Origin: Methylobacterium sp. Leaf123
GTDB taxonomy: Bacteria; Pseudomonadota; Alphaproteobacteria; Rhizobiales; Beijerinckiaceae
Length of the DNA: 64,000 nt
NCBI RefSeq assembly: GCF_001423405.1
Contig: NZ_LMNS01000001.1
Span: 563,384 to 627,383 of the forward strand
Reading direction: 5' to 3'
Both the position numbers and the translations under genes were made by a program. Every line of letters starts with the position of its first letter. Position 1 is the stretch's first letter. The notes beneath the pieces are model-generated. The model saw only the letters and a program-made list of their open reading frames with translations, was not told where the DNA came from and made no database searches. Of this stretch, positions 42,612 through 55,647 are shown piece after piece.

Positions 42612-42637
42612 GCTCACCGCCCACGCAGGCGGTGAGC
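42612..42637. other. Intercistronic stem-loop between malQ-treY and glgE
   Basis: GCTCACCGCC and GGCGGTGAGC form a perfect 10-bp stem with a 6-base loop, 20 bases after the stop. There is no U-tract on either strand, so it is not a standard terminator. Confidence 0.75.
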
Positions 42638-42729
42638 AAGCTTGGTCGGTCGGCGTTTCGTCAATGCCGAACCACGGCCTCGATTCATCAGAACGCGCTT
42701 GGCGAGAAGCGACAAGACGGAGGCGATCC

Positions 42730-45700
42730 ATGAACGCACCGAACACCGCGATGACGCCCGCGACCCGGACCGGCTCGGAGACGGTGGCCCTTCCGGCTGC
42801 CTTCGCACCCCGCGCGGAGGGCCCGCGCATCTACAACCTGTTCCCGCTCCTCGTCGGGACAGTCTCGGCCTGGGCGGCGGAGCTGCCGCGCATCGCCGAG
42901 CTCGGCTTCAATTGGGTCTATCTCAACCCGTTCCACCAGACCGGCGGCTCACGCAGCCTCTATGCGGTGGCCGATCTCGACGCGCTCGACGAGCGGTTCC
43001 GCGACGGTGACGGCACGTCGGACGACGAGCAGATCACGCGGTTCTGCCGGGCGGCCGAGGCGCACGGCATTGCGGTGATGAGCGACCTCGTCATCAACCA
43101 CACCGCCGACAATGCCCGCCTGTTCCACGACCGGCCGGACCTGTTCGTGCGCGACGCCGAGGGCAAGCCGGTCAGCCCGGCGGCGATCGATCCGGATGAT
43201 CCGACCAAGCGCACGGTCTGGGGCGACCTGATCGAACTCGACTACCATTCCGACCACGCTCGGGGAGAGCTGGTCCGCATCTTCGACGGCTACATCGCTC
43301 GGCTGCAACGGCTCGGCGTGCGCGGCTTCCGCTGTGACGCCGCCTACAAGGTGCCGCCGGATGTCTGGCGCGCGCTGATTCAGGCCGCCAAGCAGCGCGA
43401 GGCCGACACGCTGTTCGCTGCCGAGACGCTGGGCTGCACCTTCGAGGAGGCGCAGGCGACCGCGGGGGCCGGCTTCGACTACCTGTTCAACTCGTTCGCG
43501 TGGTGGAACCTGAAGGCGCCCTGGGCCCTCGAGCAGTACGAGCGGCTGCGGGTGGTCGCGCCCTCCATTGCCTTCCCCGAAAACCACGATATGAGCCGGC
43601 TCGCCGCCGACATCCCCGGCGATGCGGAGGCGATCGCCCAGCGGCTGAAGACGCGCTACGCCCTCTCGGCCTTCTTCTCGGCCGGCGTGCTGATGCCGAT
43701 CGGCTACGAGTGGGGCTATCGCCGTGCGCTGCACGTGGTCGAGACCACGCCCGGTTCACGCGAGCACGATACGGGGATCGACATCTCCGCTTACGTGACG
43801 GCGATCAACGCGCTGAAGGCCGCGATTCCGGCCGCCAATGTCGAGGGCGCGCAGATGCGGCTCTCGGCGCCCGACGCGCCGTTCACCGCCCTGTTCCGCA
43901 CCGATACCGGCCATGCGGCTTCGGCGCATTCGGCGACGCTCCTCCTGTTCAATCCGGGCGACGTTCCGGTGCCGGTCGATGCCGGCCGCCTCATCGAGCG
44001 CACCGGAGGCCTACTCGGCCCGTTCGACGACCGCACGCCCGACGCCGAGCCGATCGCCTTCCATCCGGGTGCGAGCATCGACCTGCTGCCGGGCGAGCTG
44101 CGCATCCTCGTGGCCGAGCGCGCGAAGGTCGCCGCCCCGCCGCCCTCGACCGTGCCGCAGGGCAAGGGCCGCGTCGTCATCGAGGCGGTGACGCCGGAGA
44201 TCGATGGCGGCCGCTCCGCGGTGAAGCGTGTCGTCGGCGAGCAGGTGCGCGTCGAGGCGGATATCTTTTCCGACGGTCACGAGATCATCAACGCCGCGAT
44301 CCTCTCTCGCGTCGTTGGCGAGGAGACGTGGCGGCGCGACCCGATGGTGTTCGTGGATAACGACCGCTGGGCCGGGCACTTCCCGCTCGAGCGCAATGCC
44401 CGCTACGAGTTCACGATCGAGGCGTGGCGTGACGGCTTCTCGTCCTGGGTGCGCGACACCCTGAAGAAGCGCGATGCCGGCGTGGATGTGCGGCTGGAGA
44501 CGATCGAGGGCGTCGAGCTGATCCAGATCGCCGAGGATCTGGCGAGCGGGGCCGACAAGCAGCGGCTCGACGGGCTGATCCGTTCGCTCGCCGCCGAGCC
44601 GGAAGGCTCGCCGGTGATCCTGGAAAAGATCCTGGCGCCGGAGACGATGTCGCTGGTCCGGCGCAACGCCGAGCGGGTGAACCTCTCGCGCTATCCCGTG
44701 AACATCCCGGTCATCGCCGACCGGCTCGCGGCCCGGTTCTCGGCTTGGTACGAGATCTTCCCGCGCTCGCAATCGGGCGATCCGAACCGCCACGGCACCT
44801 TCGCGGACGTGATCCGACGCCTGCCCGAGATCCGCGAACTCGGCTTCGACGTGCTCTACTTCACGCCGATCCACCCGATCGGGAAGACCAACCGCAAGGG
44901 CAAGAACAACACCCTCAAGGCGCAGCCCGGCGATGTCGGCTCGGTCTACGCGGTGGGCTCGGAGGAGGGCGGGCACGAGGCCGTGCATCCCGAACTCGGC
45001 ACACTGGAGGATTTCCGCCAGCTCGTCGCTGCCAGCCACGCCCACGGCATGGAGGTCGCGATCGACTTCGCGATTCAGTGCTCGCCCGACCACCCCTGGA
45101 TCAAGCAGCATCCGGAGTGGTTCGAATGGCGGCCCGACGGCACGCTCAAATTCGCTGAGAATCCGCCCAAGAAATACGAGGACATCTCCAACGTCCATTT
45201 CTACGGCGGAGCGCTGCCCTCGCTCTGGATCGAGCTGCGCGACATCGTCCTCGGTTGGTGCGCCCAAGGCGCCCGCATTTTCCGGGTCGACAACCCGCAC
45301 ACCAAGCCGATCCCGTTCTGGGAGTGGATGCTGGGCGAGGTGAACGCGCAGTACCCAGACGCGATCTTCCTCGCCGAGGCCTTCACCCGGCCGAAGATGA
45401 TGAAGAAGCTCGCCAAGGCCGGCTACCAGCAGAGCTACACCTACTTCACGTGGCGTAACACGAAGCAGGAGCTGACCGAGTACGCGCTGGAACTGGCCGG
45501 CGAGATGGGCGAGTATTACCGACCTAACTTTTTCGCCAGCACGCCGGATATTAATCCATACTACTTGCAAACAAGCGGCCGTCCGGGCTTTATTGTGCGC
45601 GCGACTCTGGCGGCGACGCTCTCCTCGATCTACGGCATCTATAACGGCTTCGAGCTGTGCGAGGCCGCGCCCTATCCGGGTAAGGAAGAGTATCTCGACT

Positions 45701-46104
45701 CCGAAAAATACGAGCTGAAGGCCTGGGACTATCACCGCCCCGGCAACATCCGCGACCACATCATCAAGCTCAACCAGGCGCGCCGGGACAATCCGGCGCT
45801 GTGGGACTTCCGGAACATCCACTTCACGGGTGCCTGGAACGACAACATCATCGCCTACGCAAAGGTGACGCCGGAGCGCGACAACTGCGTGTTCGTGATG
45901 GTCAACCTCGACCCGAAGAACCGCCAGGAATGCACCTACGAGGTGCCGCTGCATCTGCTCGGCCTGCCTGACGATGCGGCGGTCGAGGTCGAGGATCTGC
46001 TGCTGGGCTACAACTTCGAGCTCTACGGCAAGAACCACCGAATCGCCCTCGATCCGGCCGACCGTTCGGCGATCGTCTGGCGGATTCGGCCTCGGCGCAG
46101 CTGA
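42730..46104 (+). CDS. glgE: GlgE maltosyltransferase with an extra N-terminal GH13 domain
   Basis: 1124 residues; a usual GlgE has about 660-700. GlgE proper occupies residues 480-1124: GRVVIEAVTPEIDGGRSAVK, FRVDNPHTKPIPFWEW with the nucleophile Asp, and AEAFTRPKMM with the acid Glu. It adds maltosyl units from maltose-1-phosphate to alpha-1,4-glucan. Residues 30-460 form a second alpha-amylase-like barrel: YLNPFHQTGGSRSLY, VINHTADNARLFHDRPDLF, FRCDAAYKVPPDVW, LFAAETLGCTFEEA and FPENHDMSRL, so its carboxylate triad seems present. Its activity is unknown. The ATG at 42730 follows GGAGG; the frame is open from 42664. Confidence 0.93.
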   Translation: MNAPNTAMTPATRTGSETVALPAAFAPRAEGPRIYNLFPLLVGTVSAWAAELPRIAELGFNWVYLNPFHQTGGSRSLYAVADLDALDERFRDGDGTSDDEQITRFCRAAEAHGIAVMSDLVINHTADNARLFHDRPDLFVRDAEGKPVSPAAIDPDDPTKRTVWGDLIELDYHSDHARGELVRIFDGYIARLQRLGVRGFRCDAAYKVPPDVWRALIQAAKQREADTLFAAETLGCTFEEAQATAGAGFDYLFNSFAWWNLKAPWALEQYERLRVVAPSIAFPENHDMSRLAADIPGDAEAIAQRLKTRYALSAFFSAGVLMPIGYEWGYRRALHVVETTPGSREHDTGIDISAYVTAINALKAAIPAANVEGAQMRLSAPDAPFTALFRTDTGHAASAHSATLLLFNPGDVPVPVDAGRLIERTGGLLGPFDDRTPDAEPIAFHPGASIDLLPGELRILVAERAKVAAPPPSTVPQGKGRVVIEAVTPEIDGGRSAVKRVVGEQVRVEADIFSDGHEIINAAILSRVVGEETWRRDPMVFVDNDRWAGHFPLERNARYEFTIEAWRDGFSSWVRDTLKKRDAGVDVRLETIEGVELIQIAEDLASGADKQRLDGLIRSLAAEPEGSPVILEKILAPETMSLVRRNAERVNLSRYPVNIPVIADRLAARFSAWYEIFPRSQSGDPNRHGTFADVIRRLPEIRELGFDVLYFTPIHPIGKTNRKGKNNTLKAQPGDVGSVYAVGSEEGGHEAVHPELGTLEDFRQLVAASHAHGMEVAIDFAIQCSPDHPWIKQHPEWFEWRPDGTLKFAENPPKKYEDISNVHFYGGALPSLWIELRDIVLGWCAQGARIFRVDNPHTKPIPFWEWMLGEVNAQYPDAIFLAEAFTRPKMMKKLAKAGYQQSYTYFTWRNTKQELTEYALELAGEMGEYYRPNFFASTPDINPYYLQTSGRPGFIVRATLAATLSSIYGIYNGFELCEAAPYPGKEEYLDSEKYELKAWDYHRPGNIRDHIIKLNQARRDNPALWDFRNIHFTGAWNDNIIAYAKVTPERDNCVFVMVNLDPKNRQECTYEVPLHLLGLPDDAAVEVEDLLLGYNFELYGKNHRIALDPADRSAIVWRIRPRRS

Positions 46105-46110
46105 CGACCC

Positions 46111-46152
46111 GCGCCCCGCACCGAACCGGCCTCCACTTTCGGTGCGGGGCGC
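46111..46152. other. Intercistronic stem-loop between glgE and treS
   Basis: GCGCCCCGCACCGAA and TTCGGTGCGGGGCGC form a perfect 15-bp stem with a 12-base loop, seven bases after the glgE stop. No U-tract follows (TCTAGATC), so it looks like an RNA-stability or processing hairpin. Confidence 0.85.
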
Positions 46153-46275
46153 TCTAGATCGGGCGGAATACGGCGTCACCGTCGTGTTCTCGCCAAGAAG
46201 CGGGCCGAGGAGGCTCGCAGCCCGGTGCCACAAGGCCCGGTTCCGCTCTCGAAAGTGACGTGAGGCAGCGACGGG

Positions 46276-49542
<3,267 letters not shown>

Positions 49543-49547
49543 CCTGC

Positions 49548-49584
49548 GCGCTCCCGCGCCCATCCTGTGGTGGCCCGGGAGCGC
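49548..49584. other. Intercistronic stem-loop between treS-mak and glgB
   Basis: GCGCTCCCG and CGGGAGCGC form a perfect 9-bp stem around a 19-base loop and end just before the glgB ribosome-binding site (GAGAGAGG). There is no U-tract. Confidence 0.6.
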
Positions 49585-49603
49585 TTCCGAGAGAGGTGAT
49601 TGG

Positions 49604-51958
49604 ATGACGGCTCTGGACGATAAGGCCGCGGCTCGTAACGAGGGGCAGGCGGCCGCCAACGTCCCGAACAGGTCAGGCTCGACCGAGGCGCCCCGCGCGC
49701 CCCGGCCGACGGATGCGCTTGGCGGTGAGGGGGCGCCCCGAGTGGGTCGCTCGGCCTCGCAGGCGCGCGATGGCCACCTCCATCCCGAGGCCATTGCGGC
49801 CGTGATGGCGGCCGATCACGGCGACGCGTTCGGCGTCCTCGGGCCGCATCAGGTCGCGCCCGATACCTGGGAGGTTCGCGCGGTCCTGCCGGAGGCGAAG
49901 GCGGCCCGCCTCGTCACGGGCGGGCAGAGCGTCCCGTTCGAGCGCGTTCATCCCGACGGGTTCTACGTCGCGAGCGTGAAGGGCGAGGGCCGCCCCCTCT
50001 ATGAGATCGAGGTCGAGGCCTGGGACGGCACCAGCACCCGCCGTCACGATCCCTACGGCTTCGGTCCGTCCCTCGAACAGAGTGAGATCGACGGTCTGCG
50101 CCTGATCGGCAGCAACCTCGTCTACCGCGTGCTCGGTGCGCATGCGGGCGAACTCGACGGCATCGCGGGTTTCCGCTTCGCGGTCTGGGCGCCGAATGCC
50201 CGCCGTGTCAGCGTCGTCGGCGACTTCAACGATTGGGATGGCCGGCGCCACCCGATGCGGCTGTGGCTCAATGGCGGCGTCTGGGAGCTGTTCGTGCCGG
50301 GCCTCAAGGCCGGGCAGAACTACAAGTTCGAGATCCGTGGCCCCGATGGCGCCGTGCTGCCGCTGAAGGCCGATCCGGTGGCTTTCCGCGCCCAGCACCC
50401 GCCGCAGACGGCCTCCGTGCTCCAGGGCCTCAACGAGCCGCAATGGCACGATGCGGCCTGGATGGACACGCGCGGTGAGAAGGATCCGCGTCACGCCGCC
50501 ATGTCGGTCTACGAGGTCCATCTCGGCTCGTGGGCGCGGGTGCCAGACGAGGGAAACCGCTACCTCACCTACAAAGAACTGTCCGACCGGCTGATCCCGT
50601 ACGTGAAGGAACTCGGCTTCACGCATATCGAGCTTCTGCCGATCACCGAGTATCCGTTCGACGGTTCCTGGGGCTACCAGCCGGTCTCGCTTTTTGCGCC
50701 GACCAGCCGCTTCGGCACGCCCGACGACTTCGTCGATTTCGTCAACGCGGCGCACGCGGCCGGCATCGGCGTGATGCTCGATTGGGTGCCGGGGCACTTC
50801 CCCCTCGACGCCCACGGCCTCGGCCTGTTCGACGGGACGCACCTCTACGAGCATGCCGACCCGCGCCAGGGCTTCCACCAGGATTGGGGCACCTACATCT
50901 ATAATTTCGGCCGGGTCGAGGTGTCGGCCTTCCTCACGGCCAATGCCCGCTTCTGGCTGGAGCACTACCATCTCGACGGCCTGCGCGTGGATGCGGTCGC
51001 CTCCATGCTTTACCTCGACTACTCGCGCCGCGCGGGCGAGTGGATCCCGAACCAGTACGGCGGCAACGAGAATCTCGACGCCATCAACTTCCTGCGCAAG
51101 ACCAACGAGGCCACCTACAGCCACGCGCCGGGCACCATCACGGTGGCCGAGGAATCGACCTCCTGGCCGGGCGTCTCGCACCCGACCTACACGGGCGGTC
51201 TCGGCTTCGGCTTCAAGTGGAACATGGGGTGGATGCACGACACCCTGAAATACATGTCGGAGGATCCGATCCACCGGCGTTACCACCACCACAACCTGAC
51301 CTTCGGCCTGCTCTACGCCTTCTCCGAAAACTTCGTGCTGCCGCTCTCCCACGACGAGGTGGTGCACGGGAAGGGCTCGCTGCTCGGCAAGATGCCGGGC
51401 GACCGCTGGCAGAAATTCGCGAATCTGCGCGCCTATTTCGGCTTCATGTGGGGCCATCCCGGCAAGAAGCTGCTCTTCATGGGCGGCGAGTTCGGCCAGG
51501 AGCGCGAGTGGAACCACAACCAGTCGCTCGATTGGCACCTGCTCGACGATCCCCTGCATGGCGGCGTGAAGGATCTGATCCGCGACCTCAACCACGTCTA
51601 CACCTCGACCCCGGCGCTCTATTCCCGCGACGTCGAGGCCAGCGGCTTCCAGTGGCTGGTGGCGGACGATTCCGACAACTCGGTCATCGCCTGGGCGCGC
51701 AAGGGTAAGGCGGAGGGCGAGGTCGCCATTGTCGTCTCGAACTTCACGCCGGTGCCGCGTGAGGGCTACCGCGTCGGCGTGCCGACGGCCGGCTACTACC
51801 GCGAGGCGATCAACTCGGACGCCGAGCGTTATGGCGGCTCGAATGTCGGCAATATGGGCGGCGTCCAGAGCCAGCCCGAGCAGAGCCACGGCCAGCCGCA
51901 CTCGCTGAGCCTGACCCTGCCGCCGCTCTCGACCCTGATCCTGATCCGCGAAGGCTGA
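49604..51958 (+). CDS. glgB: 1,4-alpha-glucan branching enzyme
   Basis: 784 residues. An Ala/Arg-rich, non-conserved N-terminus of about 60 residues precedes two N-terminal beta domains ([11 protein letters not shown] near residue 70 and the CBM48 [20 protein letters not shown]). The GH13 barrel shows [43 protein letters not shown] (nucleophile Asp), [10 protein letters not shown] (acid Glu) and [14 protein letters not shown]. GlgB makes alpha-1,6 branches in the glucan built by GlgE. The ATG at 49604 follows AGAGAGGTGA; the frame is open upstream into treS. Confidence 0.96.
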   Translation: MTALDDKAAARNEGQAAANVPNRSGSTEAPRAPRPTDALGGEGAPRVGRSASQARDGHLHPEAIAAVMAADHGDAFGVLGPHQVAPDTWEVRAVLPEAKAARLVTGGQSVPFERVHPDGFYVASVKGEGRPLYEIEVEAWDGTSTRRHDPYGFGPSLEQSEIDGLRLIGSNLVYRVLGAHAGELDGIAGFRFAVWAPNARRVSVVGDFNDWDGRRHPMRLWLNGGVWELFVPGLKAGQNYKFEIRGPDGAVLPLKADPVAFRAQHPPQTASVLQGLNEPQWHDAAWMDTRGEKDPRHAAMSVYEVHLGSWARVPDEGNRYLTYKELSDRLIPYVKELGFTHIELLPITEYPFDGSWGYQPVSLFAPTSRFGTPDDFVDFVNAAHAAGIGVMLDWVPGHFPLDAHGLGLFDGTHLYEHADPRQGFHQDWGTYIYNFGRVEVSAFLTANARFWLEHYHLDGLRVDAVASMLYLDYSRRAGEWIPNQYGGNENLDAINFLRKTNEATYSHAPGTITVAEESTSWPGVSHPTYTGGLGFGFKWNMGWMHDTLKYMSEDPIHRRYHHHNLTFGLLYAFSENFVLPLSHDEVVHGKGSLLGKMPGDRWQKFANLRAYFGFMWGHPGKKLLFMGGEFGQEREWNHNQSLDWHLLDDPLHGGVKDLIRDLNHVYTSTPALYSRDVEASGFQWLVADDSDNSVIAWARKGKAEGEVAIVVSNFTPVPREGYRVGVPTAGYYREAINSDAERYGGSNVGNMGGVQSQPEQSHGQPHSLSLTLPPLSTLILIREG

Positions 51959-51965
51959 TTACCTC

Positions 51966-51996
51966 GACCCCGGAGCGGTTCAGCCGCTCCGGGGTC
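51966..51996. terminator. Stem-loop at the glgB/ynfA convergence
   Basis: GACCCCGGAGCGG and CCGCTCCGGGGTC form a perfect 13-bp stem with a 5-base loop. It starts seven bases after the glgB stop and overlaps the last codons of the convergent ynfA gene. The U-tract is missing, so termination efficiency is uncertain. Confidence 0.6.
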
Positions 51997-52309
51997 CGAA
52001 CAGTATCACCGCCGTGCCGGCGAGGCAGATCGCCCCGCCGGCAACGTCCCAGCGGTCGGGGCGATGTCCCTCGACGCCCCAGAGCCAGAGGATCGAGGCG
52101 GCGATGTAGATGCCGCCATAGGCGGCGTAGGTCCGCCCGGCCGCCTCGCTCTCGACGAGGGTGAGCAGCCAAGCGAACAGCGCCAGCGAGACGAGCCCCG
52201 GCGCGACCCACCAGACCGACCGGTCGAGCCGCAGCCACCCCCAAAAGGCGAAGCAGCCGGCGATCTCGGCCAAAGCGGCCCCGGAATAAGCGAGAAGCGT
52301 CTTGGTCAT
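51980..52309 (-). CDS. ynfA: YnfA-family small membrane protein
   Basis: 109 residues with four membrane segments. It matches Ynf[15 protein letters not shown] in the first half, then [30 protein letters not shown] text with the family core [10 protein letters not shown], and GAAICLAG-like C-terminal helix (here [15 protein letters not shown]). It is related to small multidrug resistance exporters, but its substrate is not established. It is monocistronic. Confidence 0.92.
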   Translation of the reverse strand: MTKTLLAYSGAALAEIAGCFAFWGWLRLDRSVWWVAPGLVSLALFAWLLTLVESEAAGRTYAAYGGIYIAASILWLWGVEGHRPDRWDVAGGAICLAGTAVILFGPRSG

Positions 52310-52374
52310 CGGCGACGCTTGGCGCGGGCCGAGCCCCTTGCCAAGTCATTGCCCCTCATTGGCCAGATCGCGTG

Positions 52375-52647
52375 TCAGGCATCGTCCTCCGGCGCGAACA
52401 CCTCGCCCTTTTCGGCGAGCCGCACATTGTTGCGGTCGGCGGGCAGATCGCGAAGGTCGCGATACGACCTGAGCAGACGGTGCAGCTCGGCCCGTGCCGG
52501 ATCGGACGGTTCCGGCGCTCCGGGATCGAAGCCGTCCACCACGATGTCCACCCGCCGGTCGAGAGCCTCGGCGTTTCGCGGATCGAGGCCTTCGATCCGC
52601 GCGAGAAGGTCGGCGATCGCCGCGCGCTTCGTCTCCAGCTCCGTCAT
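52375..52647 (-). CDS. Small hypothetical cytoplasmic protein
   Basis: 90 residues from the ATG at 52647, with GAGGTG at good spacing. The sequence begins TELETKRAAIADLLARIEGL and ends NNVRLAEKGEVFAPEDDA. It is charged, helical and without cysteines or membrane segments. I recognise no family. The frame extends far upstream as a shadow of the radical SAM gene, so the internal start is the sensible one. It diverges from the radical SAM gene with 105 bases between the starts. Confidence 0.6.
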   Translation of the reverse strand: MTELETKRAAIADLLARIEGLDPRNAEALDRRVDIVVDGFDPGAPEPSDPARAELHRLLRSYRDLRDLPADRNNVRLAEKGEVFAPEDDA

Positions 52648-52752
52648 CGACACCTCGCAACATCTTCCGCGCGAAAACAGCGCCCGAGGCCTCCCACGGT
52701 TCCGAAAGGACGCATCCCCGGACCTTCGGCACAGTCCGAGGGTTGGGGCAGC

Positions 52753-53868
52753 ATGAATCTCGTTCTGACCGAGGAGGCCGATTCCCGGCCCGTGGCGCGG
52801 CCCCGCTCCGCGCGTCTGTGGCATCCGCGCCGGGTGCTGGTGACGCCGGCTGCCCTCGAACACGCCCATGGTCGGCAGATCGTTGCGCGGGCGGAAGGCC
52901 TGGGTCTCCCGGTCGAACGCCTGAAGAGCAACCGGCTCACCGGCCTGCGCGACGACGAGAACCCATGCCGGGCCTATGCCCAGGCCAAGGCGACGCTTGC
53001 CATCGTCACCGCGCCACCGACGAAGTTGAAGCTTCAACCGATTCCACCGAGCGCCGACTGGCGCTTCGACCTCGCCGTAGGTTGTCCGGCGCATTGCCAG
53101 TACTGCTATCTCGCCGGCTCGCTCTCCGGGCCGCCGGTGACGCGCGTCTACGCCAACCTCGACGCGATTCTCGGCAATCTCGACGGCTATCTGGGGCAGG
53201 GTGGTGTCACCAGCGCGTCGGCGGCGCGGGCGGTGGAGGGCACCACCTTCGAGGCGTCCTGCTACACCGATCCGCTCGGGATCGAGCATCTCACCGGCTC
53301 GCTCTCGGCGGCGATCCGCCATTTCGGCGCCTGGGATGCGCCCGTGCAGCTTCGCTTCACGACGAAGTTCGCTGCGGTCGAACCGCTTCTCGACCTGCCG
53401 CATCACGGGCGCACGCGCATCCGCTTCTCGGTCAACGCAGCGGCGGCCGCGCATTACGAGGGCGGCACCGCTCCGCTCAGCGAGCGGCTCGCCGCCATGG
53501 GCGCCGTCGCCCGCGCCGGCTATCCCGTCGGCCTCACCATCGCGCCGATTCTGCCCGTCGAGGGATGGCCGGACGCCTATGACAGGCTGCTGCGCGACGC
53601 AGCCGAGGCTTTGTCCGGTGTGTCCGCACCCGATCTGACGGTCGAACTCATCACTCACCGCTTCACGCCGGCCTCGAAGACCGTGCTCGAAGGATGGTAT
53701 CCCGGCTCCGACCTGCCGATGCGCGAGGCGGAGCGCACCCGCAAGCTCACCAAGTTCGGCTCGGTGAAATACGTGTTCCCCAACGATCTCATGAAGGCGA
53801 TGCGGGCCCATCTCACCGGGCGGATCGCCGAGCGCCTGCCGACGGCGCGCATCCTCTATTGGACGTGA
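52753..53868 (+). CDS. Spore photoproduct lyase-family radical SAM protein
   Basis: 371 residues. The radical SAM cluster motif is CPAHCQYCYLAG near residue 112 (C-x3-C-x2-C). The surrounding pattern fits SplB: ADWRFDLAVGC before the cluster, VYANLDAIL after it, then TFEASCYTDPLGIEHLTG and a C-terminal KFGSVKYVFPNDLM, with a Cys near residue 173. SplB repairs the spore photoproduct in Firmicutes using a C-terminal cysteine. This organism does not sporulate, and the alphaproteobacterial branch has no known substrate. Repair of UV lesions in DNA is the natural guess. Confidence 0.85.
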   Translation: MNLVLTEEADSRPVARPRSARLWHPRRVLVTPAALEHAHGRQIVARAEGLGLPVERLKSNRLTGLRDDENPCRAYAQAKATLAIVTAPPTKLKLQPIPPSADWRFDLAVGCPAHCQYCYLAGSLSGPPVTRVYANLDAILGNLDGYLGQGGVTSASAARAVEGTTFEASCYTDPLGIEHLTGSLSAAIRHFGAWDAPVQLRFTTKFAAVEPLLDLPHHGRTRIRFSVNAAAAAHYEGGTAPLSERLAAMGAVARAGYPVGLTIAPILPVEGWPDAYDRLLRDAAEALSGVSAPDLTVELITHRFTPASKTVLEGWYPGSDLPMREAERTRKLTKFGSVKYVFPNDLMKAMRAHLTGRIAERLPTARILYWT

Positions 53869-53898
53869 GGAGGCTGACACTCGCGACCGAGTACGGCG

Positions 53899-54663
53899 TC
53901 AGCTCGCGGCCTGCCTCGCCTGACCCGTCGGGCAGATGTCGAGCAGCACGCAGCGTGTGCAGGCCGGGGCGCGGTGGAAGCAGACGCGCTGGCCGTGCAG
54001 CATCAGCACCTCGTGATTGTCGTAGAGCTTCTGCGCCGACCAATCGTCGGGAAGCTGCGCCCGCAGCACCGCGTGGCTCGGCCCGACATCGACCTTTGCA
54101 CCGATCAAACCCGAGCGCTGGGCGACGCGGTGATGGTGGCTGTCCACCGGCAGGGCCGGCATCCGCAGCGTCGAGAACGAGAGTACGGCGGCACTCGTCT
54201 TCGGCCCGATGCCGGGGATCGCTTCGAGCCAGCCGCGCGCGTCATCGACGCTCAGATCCCCCAGGAAATCGAGGGTGAGGTCGCCGACCCGCTCCTGCAC
54301 CGCGGCGAGCACCGCCTTGATGCGCGGCGCCTTCAGCTCCGGCCAGGTGACGCCGTGGATCGTCGCCTCGATCTCTTCGACGGATGCCGCCTCGATCTCC
54401 GCCCAATCGGGCCAGCGCGCCCGCAGGGCCTTGAAGGCGCGGCCGGAATCGGCGTTGCGGGTCCGGTGCGAGAGCAGCGAGGAGATCAGCTCCGAGAGCG
54501 GGTCGAGGCTATGGAAGTACGGGATCGGGCATTCGTAGACGCCGCAGAGCCGGCGGTTGATCTCCAGCGCCTTATGCTTCAGGGCCTCGGACGCGGCGGC
54601 CGGCGCCTCGCGGCGGCGATGGCGGGCGGCCGCCGGGAGAGCTGTATCGGGGAAAAGCGTCAT
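53899..54663 (-). CDS. Endonuclease III-type DNA glycosylase
   Basis: 254 residues. The helix-hairpin-helix region is LEAIPGIGPKTSAAVLSF with the catalytic Lys, and the catalytic Asp lies in LPVDSHHHRVAQR. The 4Fe-4S motif is C-x6-C-x2-C-x5-C in CFHRAPACTRCVLLDIC. These match endonuclease III, which removes oxidised pyrimidines, although the N-terminal 45 residues are longer than in E. coli Nth and the group is divergent from standard Nth. The ATG at 54663 was chosen over in-frame 54771. It converges with the radical SAM gene. Confidence 0.88.
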   Translation of the reverse strand: MTLFPDTALPAAARHRRREAPAAASEALKHKALEINRRLCGVYECPIPYFHSLDPLSELISSLLSHRTRNADSGRAFKALRARWPDWAEIEAASVEEIEATIHGVTWPELKAPRIKAVLAAVQERVGDLTLDFLGDLSVDDARGWLEAIPGIGPKTSAAVLSFSTLRMPALPVDSHHHRVAQRSGLIGAKVDVGPSHAVLRAQLPDDWSAQKLYDNHEVLMLHGQRVCFHRAPACTRCVLLDICPTGQARQAAS

Positions 54664-54712
54664 GGAAGCCGAATCCGCGAAAGGATTCGGCGGTTCCCAG
54701 CCCGCGACAACC

Positions 54713-55597
54713 CTACTTCGCCGGCTCCTTCGGCAGAGCGTAGATGTTGATGTCGAGTTTGTCGTCCGCACCCTCGCCGAGGTCGGTGACGTATTCTTCC
54801 AAGAAGCGGTCCTGGACCGCGATCTCCTTAGCGTCGAGATAGGCGATCAGCGTCTCGTAGGTGCCGTCGATCTCCTCGTAACTGCCGCTATGCTTGAACC
54901 GCAGGGCCTTGCCGCTGGGATTCGAGCCGAACTTGACCTCGCCGCCCTCCACGCCCTGCGCGGGTGCGGCCTCGATCGGGAACATCGCCTCGTATTGGAA
55001 GCCGTCCTCCTCGGTCTTGGTGAACAGGGCGATCGGCCGGCCTGCTGGCTTGAGGTTCAGCCGCGTCAGCGTCTCGCCGATGGTCTTGTAGGCCTTACGC
55101 AGGTTGGTCCGCGCCTCCTCCCACTTGGTTTCGCCCGAGAGGATCGCCACGGGCTTGGCCGGTAGCGTCACCTCATCGACGTCGTTCGGTTCGCCCGGAA
55201 CCGTCACGAGGGTCGGCAGCCCCGAAGGCGGAGGCGTGACCGTCTGGGCCGCGCCAGCCTGGGCGGGGCGCGGGATCGGCACCTGCTGCGGCGCGGGCGC
55301 TGCCGGATCGGGGCCGGATTTCGACGTGTCCGGCACGGTCGTGGTCGGTAGGGGGCTGGTCTCCGCGGGGGAGGGCGCGTTGGTGGGGGGCGGCGCGTTC
55401 TGGGCGAGCGGCGCGGTCGTCAACGAAGGGACGAGAGCGAGGAGGCCCGCGGCGAGGGTGGCGAGACGGGTCAAGGTGGTGACGCTCCGATTGGCCGGTT
55501 CGAACAGGGTAGGGCCGAAACACGCCCCGCGCGAGACCGTTGCGGCGCGACGTTGCGGCTCTTCGTTCCCGACTCGCGGATCGGCGGCTTTTGCCAT
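54713..55597 (-). CDS. Exported GyrI-like domain protein
   Basis: Up to 294 residues. From residue 39 the sequence is a good signal peptide ([20 protein letters not shown] ending near LAQN), so the real start may be the TTG at 55471 or the ATG at 55597; neither is decisive. A Pro/Thr-rich linker of about 75 residues is followed by a folded domain ([43 protein letters not shown]) that resembles the GyrI/AraC effector-binding fold. The fold normally binds small ligands in the cytoplasm; here it seems to be exported. The substrate is unknown. Confidence 0.75.
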   Translation of the reverse strand: MAKAADPRVGNEEPQRRAATVSRGACFGPTLFEPANRSVTTLTRLATLAAGLLALVPSLTTAPLAQNAPPPTNAPSPAETSPLPTTTVPDTSKSGPDPAAPAPQQVPIPRPAQAGAAQTVTPPPSGLPTLVTVPGEPNDVDEVTLPAKPVAILSGETKWEEARTNLRKAYKTIGETLTRLNLKPAGRPIALFTKTEEDGFQYEAMFPIEAAPAQGVEGGEVKFGSNPSGKALRFKHSGSYEEIDGTYETLIAYLDAKEIAVQDRFLEEYVTDLGEGADDKLDINIYALPKEPAK

Positions 55598-55647
55598 ATA
55601 CGCCGCGCCACCCCCGCATTCCCGCAGACAAGGTCGTCAGAGGTCCA

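Noticed and set aside
37495..42639. A 1714-codon open frame on the minus strand opposite malQ-treY
   Set aside because: It mirrors the codon phase of a clearly real gene with intact GH77 and TreY motifs. Its translation is rich in Arg, Gly, Ala, Val and His with no domain; long antisense frames are normal at this GC content.
49673..51901. A 742-codon minus-strand frame opposite glgB
   Set aside because: glgB has all GH13 branching-enzyme motifs on the other strand; the antisense frame has none.
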